Source of the DNA: Flavobacteriales bacterium UBA952
Lineage (GTDB): Bacteria > Bacteroidota > Bacteroidia > Flavobacteriales_D > Crocinitomicaceae
Assembly (NCBI GenBank): GCA_002293185.1
Contig: DBCS01000006.1
Coordinates: 21,116 to 85,115 of the forward strand
Length of the DNA: 64,000 nucleotides
Reading direction: 5' to 3'
The notes under the pieces were generated by a model, which did no database searches, had not been told where the DNA came from, and worked only from the letters and a program-made list of their open reading frames with translations. Both the position numbers and the translations under genes were made by a program. How positions within the stretch are numbered: position 1 is the first letter of the stretch; every line of letters begins with the position of its first letter. Shown piece after piece: positions 1-7,200 of the stretch.

Positions 1-80
1 AACTTGATACGAAGCACAAAGCTTCATTTAACCACTGAACCGCCAATTTCTTGTAGGTGCTGTTAGCGGTTCGTGCTTCT
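1..80. repeat. attC-like palindromic repeat, copy A (cut by window edge)
   Basis: Positions 4-74 are identical over 71 bp to 1740-1810, and 1-74 match 1737-1810 with one difference at position 3. The element sits directly downstream of the 3' end of the minus-strand gene ending at 102. Only one half is visible: it holds the outer arm GTTAGCGGT (62-70) and the inner arm CGCCAATTTCTTGTA (41-55), and the partner arms would lie left of the window. Its place after a gene's 3' end and its near identity to copy B suggest an integron-type cassette recombination site. A MITE-like repeat is the alternative. Confidence 0.7.
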
Positions 81-101
81 AATTTCATCCTTTTCATTGG
101 T

Positions 102-1604
102 TTAATGTTTAAGGAGTTTGTAGCTAAGGAAACCTTCTTTTGTTTGAGCTTTTATAAAATACATTCCATTCGGGTAGTTGGAAAGGTCAAACTGGCTTTC
201 AGCTGTTTCTTTTATTAATTGTCCTTGTAAGTCGTAAACCTTTATACTCTGAATGGTTTGATTTTGTATTTCAATATGAACAAGTCCATTTGTTGGATTG
301 GGGTAAATCAAAGTAAGGTCTTCCTGAATTTGTTCAAATCCCACAGTTTGTAAGCAACTAATGATGTTGCCATAATTCTCAATGGCAGCAAAAATTTCTT
401 GCTCAATCGTATAGAAAATTGAATTATTGTTCGTTTGATAGCCTATACCAATGCCGTTATTCATAAAAACAAAGCCAACCTTTCTAATTGTATCGAAATA
501 CGCATCACTTACTAGTCCATATGCTTCTCCCGTATGGCCAAGCATTGAAATACTGCCCGGTAGAGCAATATCATTTCCCGGTGTGGAAGTAATCCTGTGA
601 ATGCCGAGTCCCCAGCTTCTGAATAGTCCGTAGTAATTATTACCATTACTACCATTAAAAGTCCATTCATTGGCAAACATTGCGTTACAGGATGATTCTG
701 AAAGTAAAGTATCTCCATTAAAATTCCCGTTATTCATCAACACAAGAAATATTTTAGCTAAATCTTGCCCTGAGCATCTAAAGCTGCCTTGCGGACCGAA
801 TCGACCACCATTTGTGCCAGGGATATAACCATTGAGATTGTTGAAGACGGGTTGTATCCCCTGATAATTGTCTGCTTGAGGCGTCCAAATGCCATTGGGT
901 TTTCTATACAAAACAGCCAATTGATCGATATCCACTAAATCATTTACATTAAATGAGGCATCTATTCCTAATGGCATAGATATGTTTTGTTTACAATAAA
1001 CATCGAAGCGTGTGTTAGAAATTTTTTCAACTATTGTTCCTAGAATGACATAGTTAATATTTGAATAATTGAAGTAGGTTCCAGGAACGGTGTTGTTGAA
1101 TTGTCCTGAGGTATAATAAGCTCCAGATGTGGTTAATAGCTCACTCAAATTAGGAATCGGATTATTATTCACCGTTGCATCAAGGAAACTGCTATACGTT
1201 GTTCCATCAATAATGGTGGATGTGTGGGATAATAACATTCTTGTAGTTATTGGAACAGTCGGATTATTCGGATTTTGAACACTATAGCCCAGAATAGTGC
1301 TGATATCGGCATCTAGATCTAAAAGATTCTGCTCTACGAGTTGCATAACAGCAATTGCCGTTATTGTTTTTGAGATACTTGCAATGCGATATTTTGTATT
1401 TACCGAAGAATTTATGTTTCGTGAAAAATCAGATTTTCCTATGGAAATGTTTTCGATTATTCCATTTTCGCAAAAAACGACTAGTGTTCCACCCATCATA
1501 TCGTTATCGGCCGAGATAACGTTGAATTCATTGATTAAAGTCTGAGCTTTCACAATAGAGGTCAAACTTAAAAGAGCTACTAATATGACGCATATTTTTT
1601 TCAT
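102..1604 (-). CDS. Secreted serine beta-lactamase/DD-peptidase-family protein with T9SS tail
   Basis: The 500-aa protein has a Sec signal peptide (residues 1-20, ending KAQ). Its penicillin-binding-protein/class C beta-lactamase fold has the nucleophile motif SISK at 76-79, YSN at 180-182 and an HTG motif late in the domain (LGHTGEAYG). The last ~75 residues form a type A T9SS sorting domain (YPNPTNG near its start, then KVYDLQGQ, and GMYFIKAQ near the end). It is therefore predicted to act outside the cell as a serine hydrolase or esterase; true beta-lactamase activity cannot be inferred. It starts at an ATG 64 bp after the attC-like element at 1671-1806, with no obvious promoter in between, as expected for an array cassette. 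I am confident in the family but not in the substrate. Confidence 0.85.
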   Translation of the reverse strand: MKKICVILVALLSLTSIVKAQTLINEFNVISADNDMMGGTLVVFCENGIIENISIGKSDFSRNINSSVNTKYRIASISKTITAIAVMQLVEQNLLDLDADISTILGYSVQNPNNPTVPITTRMLLSHTSTIIDGTTYSSFLDATVNNNPIPNLSELLTTSGAYYTSGQFNNTVPGTYFNYSNINYVILGTIVEKISNTRFDVYCKQNISMPLGIDASFNVNDLVDIDQLAVLYRKPNGIWTPQADNYQGIQPVFNNLNGYIPGTNGGRFGPQGSFRCSGQDLAKIFLVLMNNGNFNGDTLLSESSCNAMFANEWTFNGSNGNNYYGLFRSWGLGIHRITSTPGNDIALPGSISMLGHTGEAYGLVSDAYFDTIRKVGFVFMNNGIGIGYQTNNNSIFYTIEQEIFAAIENYGNIISCLQTVGFEQIQEDLTLIYPNPTNGLVHIEIQNQTIQSIKVYDLQGQLIKETAESQFDLSNYPNGMYFIKAQTKEGFLSYKLLKH

Positions 1605-1667
1605 ATCATCGATTTTTAATCGTTATTTATTTAATGTTCTTTTATATTAGATCGCGTCTGTTTAGGC

Positions 1668-1810
1668 ATGACCGCTAACGTTTTGCAGCTACAAGAAGTT
1701 GGCGATTTCGGAGACGAAAACTGTCTGCCACCACTGAAATTGATACGAAGCACAAAGCTTCATTTAACCACTGAACCGCCAATTTCTTGTAGGTGCTGTT
1801 AGCGGTTCGT
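1668..1810. repeat. attC-like palindromic element, copy B (complete)
   Basis: This imperfect palindrome of about 136 bp separates two same-strand genes. The outer arms ACCGCTAAC (1671-1679) and GTTAGCGGT (1798-1806) are perfectly complementary. The inner arms TACAAGAAGTTGGCG (1690-1704) and CGCCAATTTCTTGTA (1777-1791) pair with one mismatch. The central part holds a small hairpin GAAGC-ACAAA-GCTTC (1748-1762) and two copies of CCACTGAA (1730-1737, 1768-1775). Two nested arm pairs around a variable centre, AAC/GTT triplets at the ends and a size within 60-140 bp resemble integron attC sites. The R' box reads GTTAGCG, not the classical GTTRRRY. No flanking target-site duplication is visible. 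Confidence 0.65.
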
Positions 1811-1813
1811 TGT

Positions 1814-2506
1814 TTATTTTCCATCAATAATTAATTTTTTAATTCCTGTTTTATTTCCGTTATTAATTTTTAGAAAGTAAAGTCCATTCTGTAGTCCTGA
1901 TATGTCAATTATGCTCTTATCTTTTGAAAGAATAATAGTAGATAAATTTTGTCCAACCGAATTAAATAATGTAACAGAAATATTATTTAAATTATTCCAT
2001 TTCAAATTTAATTCGTCCTTGGCTGGGTTTGGATAAAGTGAAATTTCATTTTCAAAAATTGGGTCGTTAATTCCTAAAGGGTTTGATACTTCTCTTACCG
2101 GACGACCAGACCAAGGGCAAAATTGACCAACAGTTCCGACCCAATAAGCTGTATCAGCGTCAACATCTGTGTAAGGACAACCATCGCAAACTTCGATTGC
2201 CAATTCCACAAGACTCCATTGATTAGGAATAAAATGCCATAAAAACCAATGATTTGCATTGTGATTGTGTCCTCCATTGCCATAATCTATTGGTCCGTTA
2301 ATAAAGTTTCTCTGGTTTAATGGTCTAGCCAAGTTAGCAAGAACTGAGTCTATTATTATCTGATTAGAGGTAGAAGCTATAAATGTGGTGTCCTGCCAGT
2401 TTCCATGTCCACAGGTTGTCGAAAATTCAAAATATCTAGTTGTCTGCGCTTTACCAATGAAACCCAATGTTAAAAGCATAATAAAAGTCAATCCTGTTTT
2501 TTTCAT
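1814..2506 (-). CDS. Small secreted protein with T9SS sorting domain, function unknown
   Basis: The ATG at 2506 is preferred over an upstream in-frame start at 2545 because it gives a clean signal peptide (MKKTGLTFIMLLTL...GKAQ) and a 230-aa product. The mature middle region (~110 residues) is rich in His, Asn, Trp and Cys (CGHGNW, GNGGHNHNANHW, CDGCPYTD) and resembles no family I recognise; the Cys and His residues could bind metal or form disulfides. The last ~75 residues, starting near SLYPNPAKDEL and ending in KLIIDGK, are a T9SS type A sorting domain. The gene is bounded on both sides by GTTAGCGGT-type elements, so it has the layout of a single-gene cassette of about 0.9 kb. Confidence 0.75.
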   Translation of the reverse strand: MKKTGLTFIMLLTLGFIGKAQTTRYFEFSTTCGHGNWQDTTFIASTSNQIIIDSVLANLARPLNQRNFINGPIDYGNGGHNHNANHWFLWHFIPNQWSLVELAIEVCDGCPYTDVDADTAYWVGTVGQFCPWSGRPVREVSNPLGINDPIFENEISLYPNPAKDELNLKWNNLNNISVTLFNSVGQNLSTIILSKDKSIIDISGLQNGLYFLKINNGNKTGIKKLIIDGK

Positions 2507-2566
2507 TTGTCTGTCTGTTTTAATATTATTATTCTGTTTGTTCAATTTTACTTTGGTCTTTTTACA

Positions 2567-2650
2567 ATGACCGCTAACTACCTTATACCCGCTACAAACC
2601 TTCCTCTAGCATGCCGATTCGGGAGTATTGGCGAAGGTTTGTTGCGTAAG
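2567..2650. other. attI/attC-like recombination site candidate, copy C
   Basis: The first 12 bases, ATGACCGCTAAC (2567-2578), are the same as 1668-1679 of copy B, but the interior is unrelated. Inside is a stem of 13 bp with one mismatch: GCTACAAACCTTC (2591-2603) against GAAGGTTTGTTGC (2633-2645). A second outer arm is not recognisable (GTAAGTC follows). The element lies between the recombinase remnant (stop at 2671) and the first cargo gene. In an integron, attI or the first attC would occupy this place. Identity as a recombination site is inferred only from position and the shared core. Confidence 0.45.
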
Positions 2651-2670
2651 TCTAAGCTACAATTTAATTC

Positions 2671-2820
2671 TTATAAATCATCAAAAGGAGAACGGATTCG
2701 CTGTAAATTTTTGGTGCATACGTGCGTGTATATTTCGGTTGTTTTACTGCTGCTATGTCCGAGTAATTCTTGAATGTATCTGATATCGGTACCTGATTCT
2801 AGCAAATGAGTTGATTCGTT
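2671..2820 (-). pseudogene. C-terminal remnant of a tyrosine recombinase/integrase
   Basis: Hand translation of the minus strand from 2820 to the TAA at 2671-2673 gives NESTHLLESGTDIRYIQELL followed by GHSSSKTTEIYTH and a tail ending RIRSPFDDL. This is the C-terminal end of a XerC/IntI-type tyrosine recombinase, with the LGH box and the IYTH nucleophile tyrosine. Everything N-terminal, including both catalytic arginines, is missing: upstream in the same frame is the stop codon of the ORF6N remnant (2830-2832). It cannot encode an active enzyme. Its orientation matches the cargo genes that follow, as in 'reverse' integrons such as that of Treponema denticola. It could equally be a XerC-like phage or island integrase. 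Confidence 0.8.
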
Positions 2821-2829
2821 TCCATGATT

Positions 2830-3156
2830 TTACTTTTTATACCCCACCTGCTCGCGCTGAACTTGCTGGGTTTTCGAATGGTCCTTTTGTAATAAATACT
2901 TGAGCACTTGGTCGATGTCATTGAACTTTTGATTATGAAGTTTTTCAAGATCTGATAGTTTATCGGATAGTTCTTGATAAGTCAATGCCCATTGACGAAT
3001 CATGACAAAAGCGCGCATGATTGCCACCCCTTGTTCTGTAAATGCAATAGGTAGATAACGTGAGCCACCCCAACTTGAGGACGCAAATTGCGACCTCAAG
3101 TTGAACCACTCTTCTCTCGTAAGTTCAAACATAAAATCTTCAGGGAAACCCAACAC
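2830..3156 (-). pseudogene. 5'-truncated ORF6N-domain protein
   Basis: The visible 108 codons correspond to the second half of an ORF6N (KilA-N-associated, phage/mobile-element) protein: FPEDFMFELT, then GGSRYLPIAFTEQGV near residue 30, followed by a C-terminal coiled region. Family members carry about 50-60 more residues in front of FPEDF, including the helix that begins the DNA-binding domain. Here the similarity begins abruptly next to a GC-rich hairpin, and the only available start is a GTG at 3156. The C-terminus looks complete (ending VGYKK). The gene is therefore likely a decayed fragment left by a deletion or insertion between the ssb genes and the recombinase remnant. Confidence 0.7.
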
Positions 3157-3181
3157 AAAAGGCGGCCTGCGGCCGCCTTTT
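3157..3181. terminator. Bidirectional intrinsic terminator after ssb genes
   Basis: A perfect 11-bp stem AAAAGGCGGCC / GGCCGCCTTTT closes a TGC loop. It is flanked by A and T tracts, so it can work in both directions. It lies 25 bp past the stop of the downstream ssb paralogue and marks the edge between the ssb pair and the mobile-element debris. Confidence 0.8.
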
Positions 3182-3206
3182 GGATCGTTTGGTTGGTGGG
3201 TGCTGT

Positions 3207-3587
3207 CTAGGGCAATACAACGAGGTCATTGATTTCGACTTCGGTGACGAAGCGGCGCTGGCCGCCGAGGCGGTAGAAGCGCCCAACGAGTTTGCCTTCG
3301 ATGGCGAGATGAACGCCTTTGGCGCCAAATTCTTCGACCACTTTGGCCCAGCGGCCCCAGGCACTGAGGAGGTGCCATTGGCTGCGTTGGCGCATGATGC
3401 CGTCGGCGTCGAGGTATTGTTCTTTGGTGGCGAGCGTGAAGCGCATGAGCTGCTTGCCGTCTTCGAGCTGCACGTGGCGCGCCTCGGCGGTCATATAGCC
3501 GATGAGGTTGACGTGGTTCATGTGCAAGTTGGGGTTGGCCGACATGCGCGGCAACTCAGGCTGCGTTTTCAGTGCTTGTTGCTTCAT
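3207..3587 (-). CDS. Single-stranded DNA-binding protein paralogue (short, GC-rich)
   Basis: This is a single OB-fold SSB: NHVNLIGYMTAEAR, then RFTLATKEQY, SQWHLLSAWGRWAKVV and AIEGKLVGRFY. It ends in NDLVVLP without the acidic SSB tail that normally recruits partners. Starts at 3587, 3545 and 3521 are all possible; 3587 overlaps the upstream ssb by 32 bp, while 3521 (MNHVNLIG) aligns best with the family start. The coding sequence is visibly richer in G+C than its neighbours, especially at 3230-3480, which suggests different ancestry from the upstream copy. It is co-transcribed with that copy and ends at the terminator at 3157-3181. Confidence 0.8.
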   Translation of the reverse strand: MKQQALKTQPELPRMSANPNLHMNHVNLIGYMTAEARHVQLEDGKQLMRFTLATKEQYLDADGIMRQRSQWHLLSAWGRWAKVVEEFGAKGVHLAIEGKLVGRFYRLGGQRRFVTEVEINDLVVLP

Positions 3588-3930
3588 GGTTGGATTTTTT
3601 GGGCTGAACCATGATGAAATCATAGAGCTCGATGATGGTGGCAAAGCGCTTTTCACCAGCTTTGTTCTCGTATTGTTGGTTGACCAACTTGCCCTCGACG
3701 ACTACCTCCATGCCTTTTTCGAGCTTCTCGCCGACTTTTTCGGCAATTTTGCCCCAGGCGTTAATGGTGTGCCATTGTGTAAAATCATGCCATTCGCCGT
3801 TTTTGTCTTTGAAGTTTTCGTGGGTAGCGAGCGAAAAACGCGCGAGCAAACGCCCTGAATCGAATTTGACAATTTCTGGTTGGCCGCCCAAGCGCCCCAT
3901 CAGGCTTACTTTGTTTTTAAATGCATTCAT
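3556..3930 (-). CDS. ssb: Single-stranded DNA-binding protein
   Basis: The 124-aa SSB has one OB fold: NKVSLMGRLGGQPE, then ARFSLATHENF, TQWHTINAWGKIAEKV and VVEGKLVNQQYENKAGEKR. It binds ssDNA during replication, recombination or repair. The C-terminus (SNHEATSTENAA) lacks the canonical acidic DDDIPF-like tip, so it may be an accessory rather than the main replicative SSB. It is the first gene of a two-ssb operon; a 190-bp gap to the divergent creD should hold its promoter, but I see no convincing match to the TAnnTTTG motif there. Confidence 0.85.
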   Translation of the reverse strand: MNAFKNKVSLMGRLGGQPEIVKFDSGRLLARFSLATHENFKDKNGEWHDFTQWHTINAWGKIAEKVGEKLEKGMEVVVEGKLVNQQYENKAGEKRFATIIELYDFIMVQPKKSNHEATSTENAA

Positions 3931-4119
3931 AACTAATAATTTAATTGGTGAATGCCAAAGTTCAGACGGTCAGGAGCCAAGAGCCGGTAGTTAAGTACTT
4001 AATGTCGGATAAATTTAGGCGCAGCCAATTTTTCTTTCACAAATTGTGAGCCACCAAAGGTTTTGCAACTTCATCCAATAAAAAAGCGTCCTTTGCGTTT
4101 GTAGCAAAAAAACACGACC

Positions 4120-5445
4120 ATGTCTAGAATCAAAAACAATCTGTATTTCAAAATTGGCGGAATCGTCCTGATCGCTCTGCTTTTACTCATCCCGACAGGC
4201 ATGATCAAAAGTATCATTTATGAGCGCGAACAAACCCAAAGAGAAGCCATCGACGAAGTCAGTGAAAAATGGGGTGGTGCGCAAACACTGCAAGGGCCGG
4301 TACTCACCATTCCGTATACGCGTTACGTTAAAGAAATTGACAAAGCAACTGGAAAAGAAACCTTAGTGCAGATAACAGAAAGATTGCATGTGTTGCCAAG
4401 TAAACTCGATATTCAAGCGAGTGTGAAGCCAGACCGCCGCCACCGTGGGGTTTATGAAATTGTGGTGTATAATTCAGCACTGCATGTCAGTGGAGCGTTC
4501 ACCAAACTGGACTTTAAAGACCTCGAAGCCAAAGGGCACTCCTTTAAATTCAATGAAGCCACCCTCAATGCAGGAATCGATGATTTGCGTGGTATCGAAA
4601 AACAAATTGAGCTCAATTGGGAAGGTAAAAAACTGCCTTTTAATCCAGGGGTGAGTAATCAGGATATATTCTATTCAGGGATCAATGCCAAAGTAAGTAT
4701 TTCGCCGACAGACGACCACTTGTACCGCTTCAGTTTTGACATTGAGCTCAAAGGTAGCCAGCAATTATACTTTACACCTGTCGGAAAAGAAACCGATGTG
4801 GTATTGAATTCTGATTGGCAAACACCCAAATTTGACGGTGCTTTTTTACCTGATCAACACAAAACAGATAAAGCAGGATTCAAAGCCCATTGGAATGTCT
4901 TGAATCTAAACCGCAATTATCCACAAAGCTGGACAGGCTCCTCTTACAAACTCCGCGATTCCTCTTTTGGCGTTGATTTGAAATTACCTGTAGACAACTA
5001 CCAGAAATCGCACCGCAGCATTCATTATGCCATCCTATTTATTGGCCTCACGTTCTTGGTGTTCTTCTTTATCGAGATTTTCCAAGCGTCGGGCATTCAC
5101 CCTATTCAGTATATCCTTGTCGGAATTGCACTGGTTGTATTTTATACACTCCTTCTTTCCATTTCCGAGCACATACGCTTCAATTATGCGTTTATTTTAT
5201 CAGCGCTAGCCACCGTAGCGCTCATTAGTTTGTATGTACGGGCCATCTTGCGCTCACTCAAAATGAGTTTGTTTATAGCCGGATTACTGAGTATGCTCTA
5301 TATATTTATTTTTGTGATTATTCAATTAGAAGACTTGGCACTCCTCATCGGAAGTATTGGCGTATTTATCATCCTTGGTTTGGTGATGTACTTCTCTCGA
5401 AAAATTGATTGGTACAATATAGGTCAAGACAAAAACGCAATTTAA
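4120..5445 (+). CDS. creD: CreD-family inner membrane protein
   Basis: The 441 aa length is close to E. coli CreD (450). One N-terminal membrane segment (about residues 12-32) is followed by the conserved IYEREQTQREAIDEV and GPVLTIPY signatures. A large extracytoplasmic beta-rich region follows, then five to six membrane helices between about 300 and 430. CreD proteins are envelope-stress-linked inner membrane proteins; in enterobacteria and Stenotrophomonas creD is controlled by the CreBC two-component system, which is not encoded here. The gene stands alone and its stop codon overlaps the convergent aroE by 4 bp (shared TTAA). Confidence 0.9.
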   Translation: MSRIKNNLYFKIGGIVLIALLLLIPTGMIKSIIYEREQTQREAIDEVSEKWGGAQTLQGPVLTIPYTRYVKEIDKATGKETLVQITERLHVLPSKLDIQASVKPDRRHRGVYEIVVYNSALHVSGAFTKLDFKDLEAKGHSFKFNEATLNAGIDDLRGIEKQIELNWEGKKLPFNPGVSNQDIFYSGINAKVSISPTDDHLYRFSFDIELKGSQQLYFTPVGKETDVVLNSDWQTPKFDGAFLPDQHKTDKAGFKAHWNVLNLNRNYPQSWTGSSYKLRDSSFGVDLKLPVDNYQKSHRSIHYAILFIGLTFLVFFFIEIFQASGIHPIQYILVGIALVVFYTLLLSISEHIRFNYAFILSALATVALISLYVRAILRSLKMSLFIAGLLSMLYIFIFVIIQLEDLALLIGSIGVFIILGLVMYFSRKIDWYNIGQDKNAI

Positions 5446-6179
5446 CGCGTCCAGATTTCATAACTTTTCAAAGCTTGGTGCTGCAGCATGGACAAACCGT
5501 TCATGACTGTGGCACCATTTTTTTTGGCGCGTTTCATCAGTTCAGTTTCAGACGGATTATACACCAAATCAATGACTAAATGAGCAGGTGTAAGATATTC
5601 AAATGGAAGCTCAATGCAGTCTGTAACATTTGGGAAAGTGCCTATTGGTGTACAATTGACAAGCACTCTGCAAGAGCGTAGCATATGGTTATTTATATCT
5701 TCATATCTGAAAACACCATTTGCCTCATTACCATTTCTCGAAATATAAAACAAATCTAGCCCTATTTGCTTGAATACATGCGCAACTGCTTTGGAAGCAC
5801 CGCCCGTTCCAAAAATGAGGGCGCGTTCGTGCTCAAAAGTTAAAAAAGGCTTGATGCTTTGGGCAAAACCATAGGCATCGGTATTGTAACCTACCTTCTC
5901 TCCGTTTTCAAAAGCAATAACATTCACGGCGCCAATTTGAGCCGCACTTTCATCGAGGCGATCTAGAAAAGGAATGATACTTTCTTTATACGGAAAGGTC
6001 ACATTGAGACCAGATAAGTTTTGAGCGAAAAGCGGAAGAATTTCTTCAATTTCATTCAATTCAAAATTGCTGTACTTTGCTTCAATATTTTTTTTCTCAA
6101 AGTAATCCTTGAAAAACGCTGCAGAAAATGAATGCCCTAGTGTTTTGCCAATAAGGCCGTAGTGTTTAAGCACGGCCAT
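5442..6179 (-). CDS. aroE: Shikimate dehydrogenase
   Basis: This enzyme reduces 3-dehydroshikimate to shikimate with NADPH in aromatic amino acid and folate precursor synthesis. The 245 residues carry the substrate-binding SFS (17-19), the NVTFPYKE motif with catalytic Lys65, NTD with catalytic Asp101, and the nucleotide-binding GTGGAS loop (124-129). It is a single-domain AroE of the short kind usual in Bacteroidota (~245-250 aa). It is monocistronic, convergent with creD and divergent from rsgA, with 75 bp between the two start codons. Confidence 0.95.
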   Translation of the reverse strand: MAVLKHYGLIGKTLGHSFSAAFFKDYFEKKNIEAKYSNFELNEIEEILPLFAQNLSGLNVTFPYKESIIPFLDRLDESAAQIGAVNVIAFENGEKVGYNTDAYGFAQSIKPFLTFEHERALIFGTGGASKAVAHVFKQIGLDLFYISRNGNEANGVFRYEDINNHMLRSCRVLVNCTPIGTFPNVTDCIELPFEYLTPAHLVIDLVYNPSETELMKRAKKNGATVMNGLSMLQHQALKSYEIWTR

Positions 6180-6254
6180 TTGAAGACAAAACAGAAATGA
6201 ATGATACGAAGGTTGTTTTCATCCTACAAACATACAAATGTTTAACTTTACGGC

Positions 6255-7190
6255 ATGCAAGGATTAATCCTGAAATCTACTGGAAAATGGTATCAAGTTT
6301 TGTTGGAAGACGGCCAGCAAGTGCAAGCAAGCATCCGCGGTAAATTGCGCTTGGAAGGCCTGAAAACGACCAATCCAATTGCTGCCGGTGACCACGTGAA
6401 AATGGCACCAGGCTCAGATGAAGGATGGGCCATTACAACTATCCTTCCGAGGCAGAATTACATTGTGCGCAAGGCCACCAACCTCAGTAAGCAGATGCAA
6501 ATTTTGGCGGCCAATGTTGACCGCGCTTATTTGGTGGTTACTTTGAAGTCGCCGATTACACAAATTGCGTTTATCGATCGCTTTTTAGTAGCTGCAGAAT
6601 CTTTTAGAATTCCGACAACCTTACTTTTTAATAAAATCGACCTCTTTGATGAGGCCGACACTGAATATTTTGAAGCACTCCGAACTATCTATGAAAATTT
6701 AGGGTATCCATGTTACGGTATTACCTCAGAAGACGCTGGCACAATTGCTTTTCTTAGAGATGAAATTAAAGGAAAGCAAGTCATGATTTCGGGCAACTCT
6801 GGCGTAGGAAAAACCACCCTTGTCAATGGCCTCGACCCCAATCTAGACCTCAGAACAGGTGAAATTTCTAAGGCGCATGAACAAGGCAAACACACCACCA
6901 CATTTGCCGAAATGCACGCCTTGAGCTCAGGAGGGTATATCATAGACACGCCTGGTATCAGGGCCTTTGGTTTGATCGATCTAGAAAAAGAATATTTTGC
7001 ACACTACTTTCCTGAAATGCGCGCACTGATGGGCGAGTGTCGTTTTAGCAATTGCAAGCACCTCAATGAGCCGCATTGCGCCGTAAAGGCAGCTGTTGAG
7101 GAAAGCCAGATTGCCCCGCATCGATATCAAAATTATTTGCAGCTGATGCACGAAGACCCCTCTGACCCTTACCGCAGAAGCGCGTTTTAA
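6255..7190 (+). CDS. rsgA: Ribosome small-subunit-dependent GTPase A
   Basis: RsgA (YjeQ) is a circularly permuted GTPase that checks late 30S subunit maturation. An N-terminal OB fold (about 1-70) precedes the permuted GTPase motifs: G4 NKID at 126-129, G1 GNSGVGKT at 180-187 and G3 DTPG at 231-234. The zinc-binding knuckle is formed by Cys262, Cys267, His269 and Cys275. Length (311 aa) is normal. dtd follows after 10 bp on the same strand, so the two are probably co-transcribed. Confidence 0.96.
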   Translation: MQGLILKSTGKWYQVLLEDGQQVQASIRGKLRLEGLKTTNPIAAGDHVKMAPGSDEGWAITTILPRQNYIVRKATNLSKQMQILAANVDRAYLVVTLKSPITQIAFIDRFLVAAESFRIPTTLLFNKIDLFDEADTEYFEALRTIYENLGYPCYGITSEDAGTIAFLRDEIKGKQVMISGNSGVGKTTLVNGLDPNLDLRTGEISKAHEQGKHTTTFAEMHALSSGGYIIDTPGIRAFGLIDLEKEYFAHYFPEMRALMGECRFSNCKHLNEPHCAVKAAVEESQIAPHRYQNYLQLMHEDPSDPYRRSAF

Positions 7191-7200
7191 AACCCTACAA

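Noticed and set aside
102..1604. Reading the beta-lactamase-fold gene as an antibiotic-resistance cassette
   Set aside because: The SxxK/YxN/HTG motifs are shared by many esterases and DD-peptidases; the T9SS tail and lack of resemblance to known AmpC-type enzymes in my memory do not justify a resistance claim.
3180..3614. Plus-strand open frame of 144 codons opposite the ssb genes
   Set aside because: It is the shadow of the GC-rich ssb paralogue; Ala/Glu/Phe/Val-rich composition without any domain, while the minus-strand frame clearly encodes an SSB.
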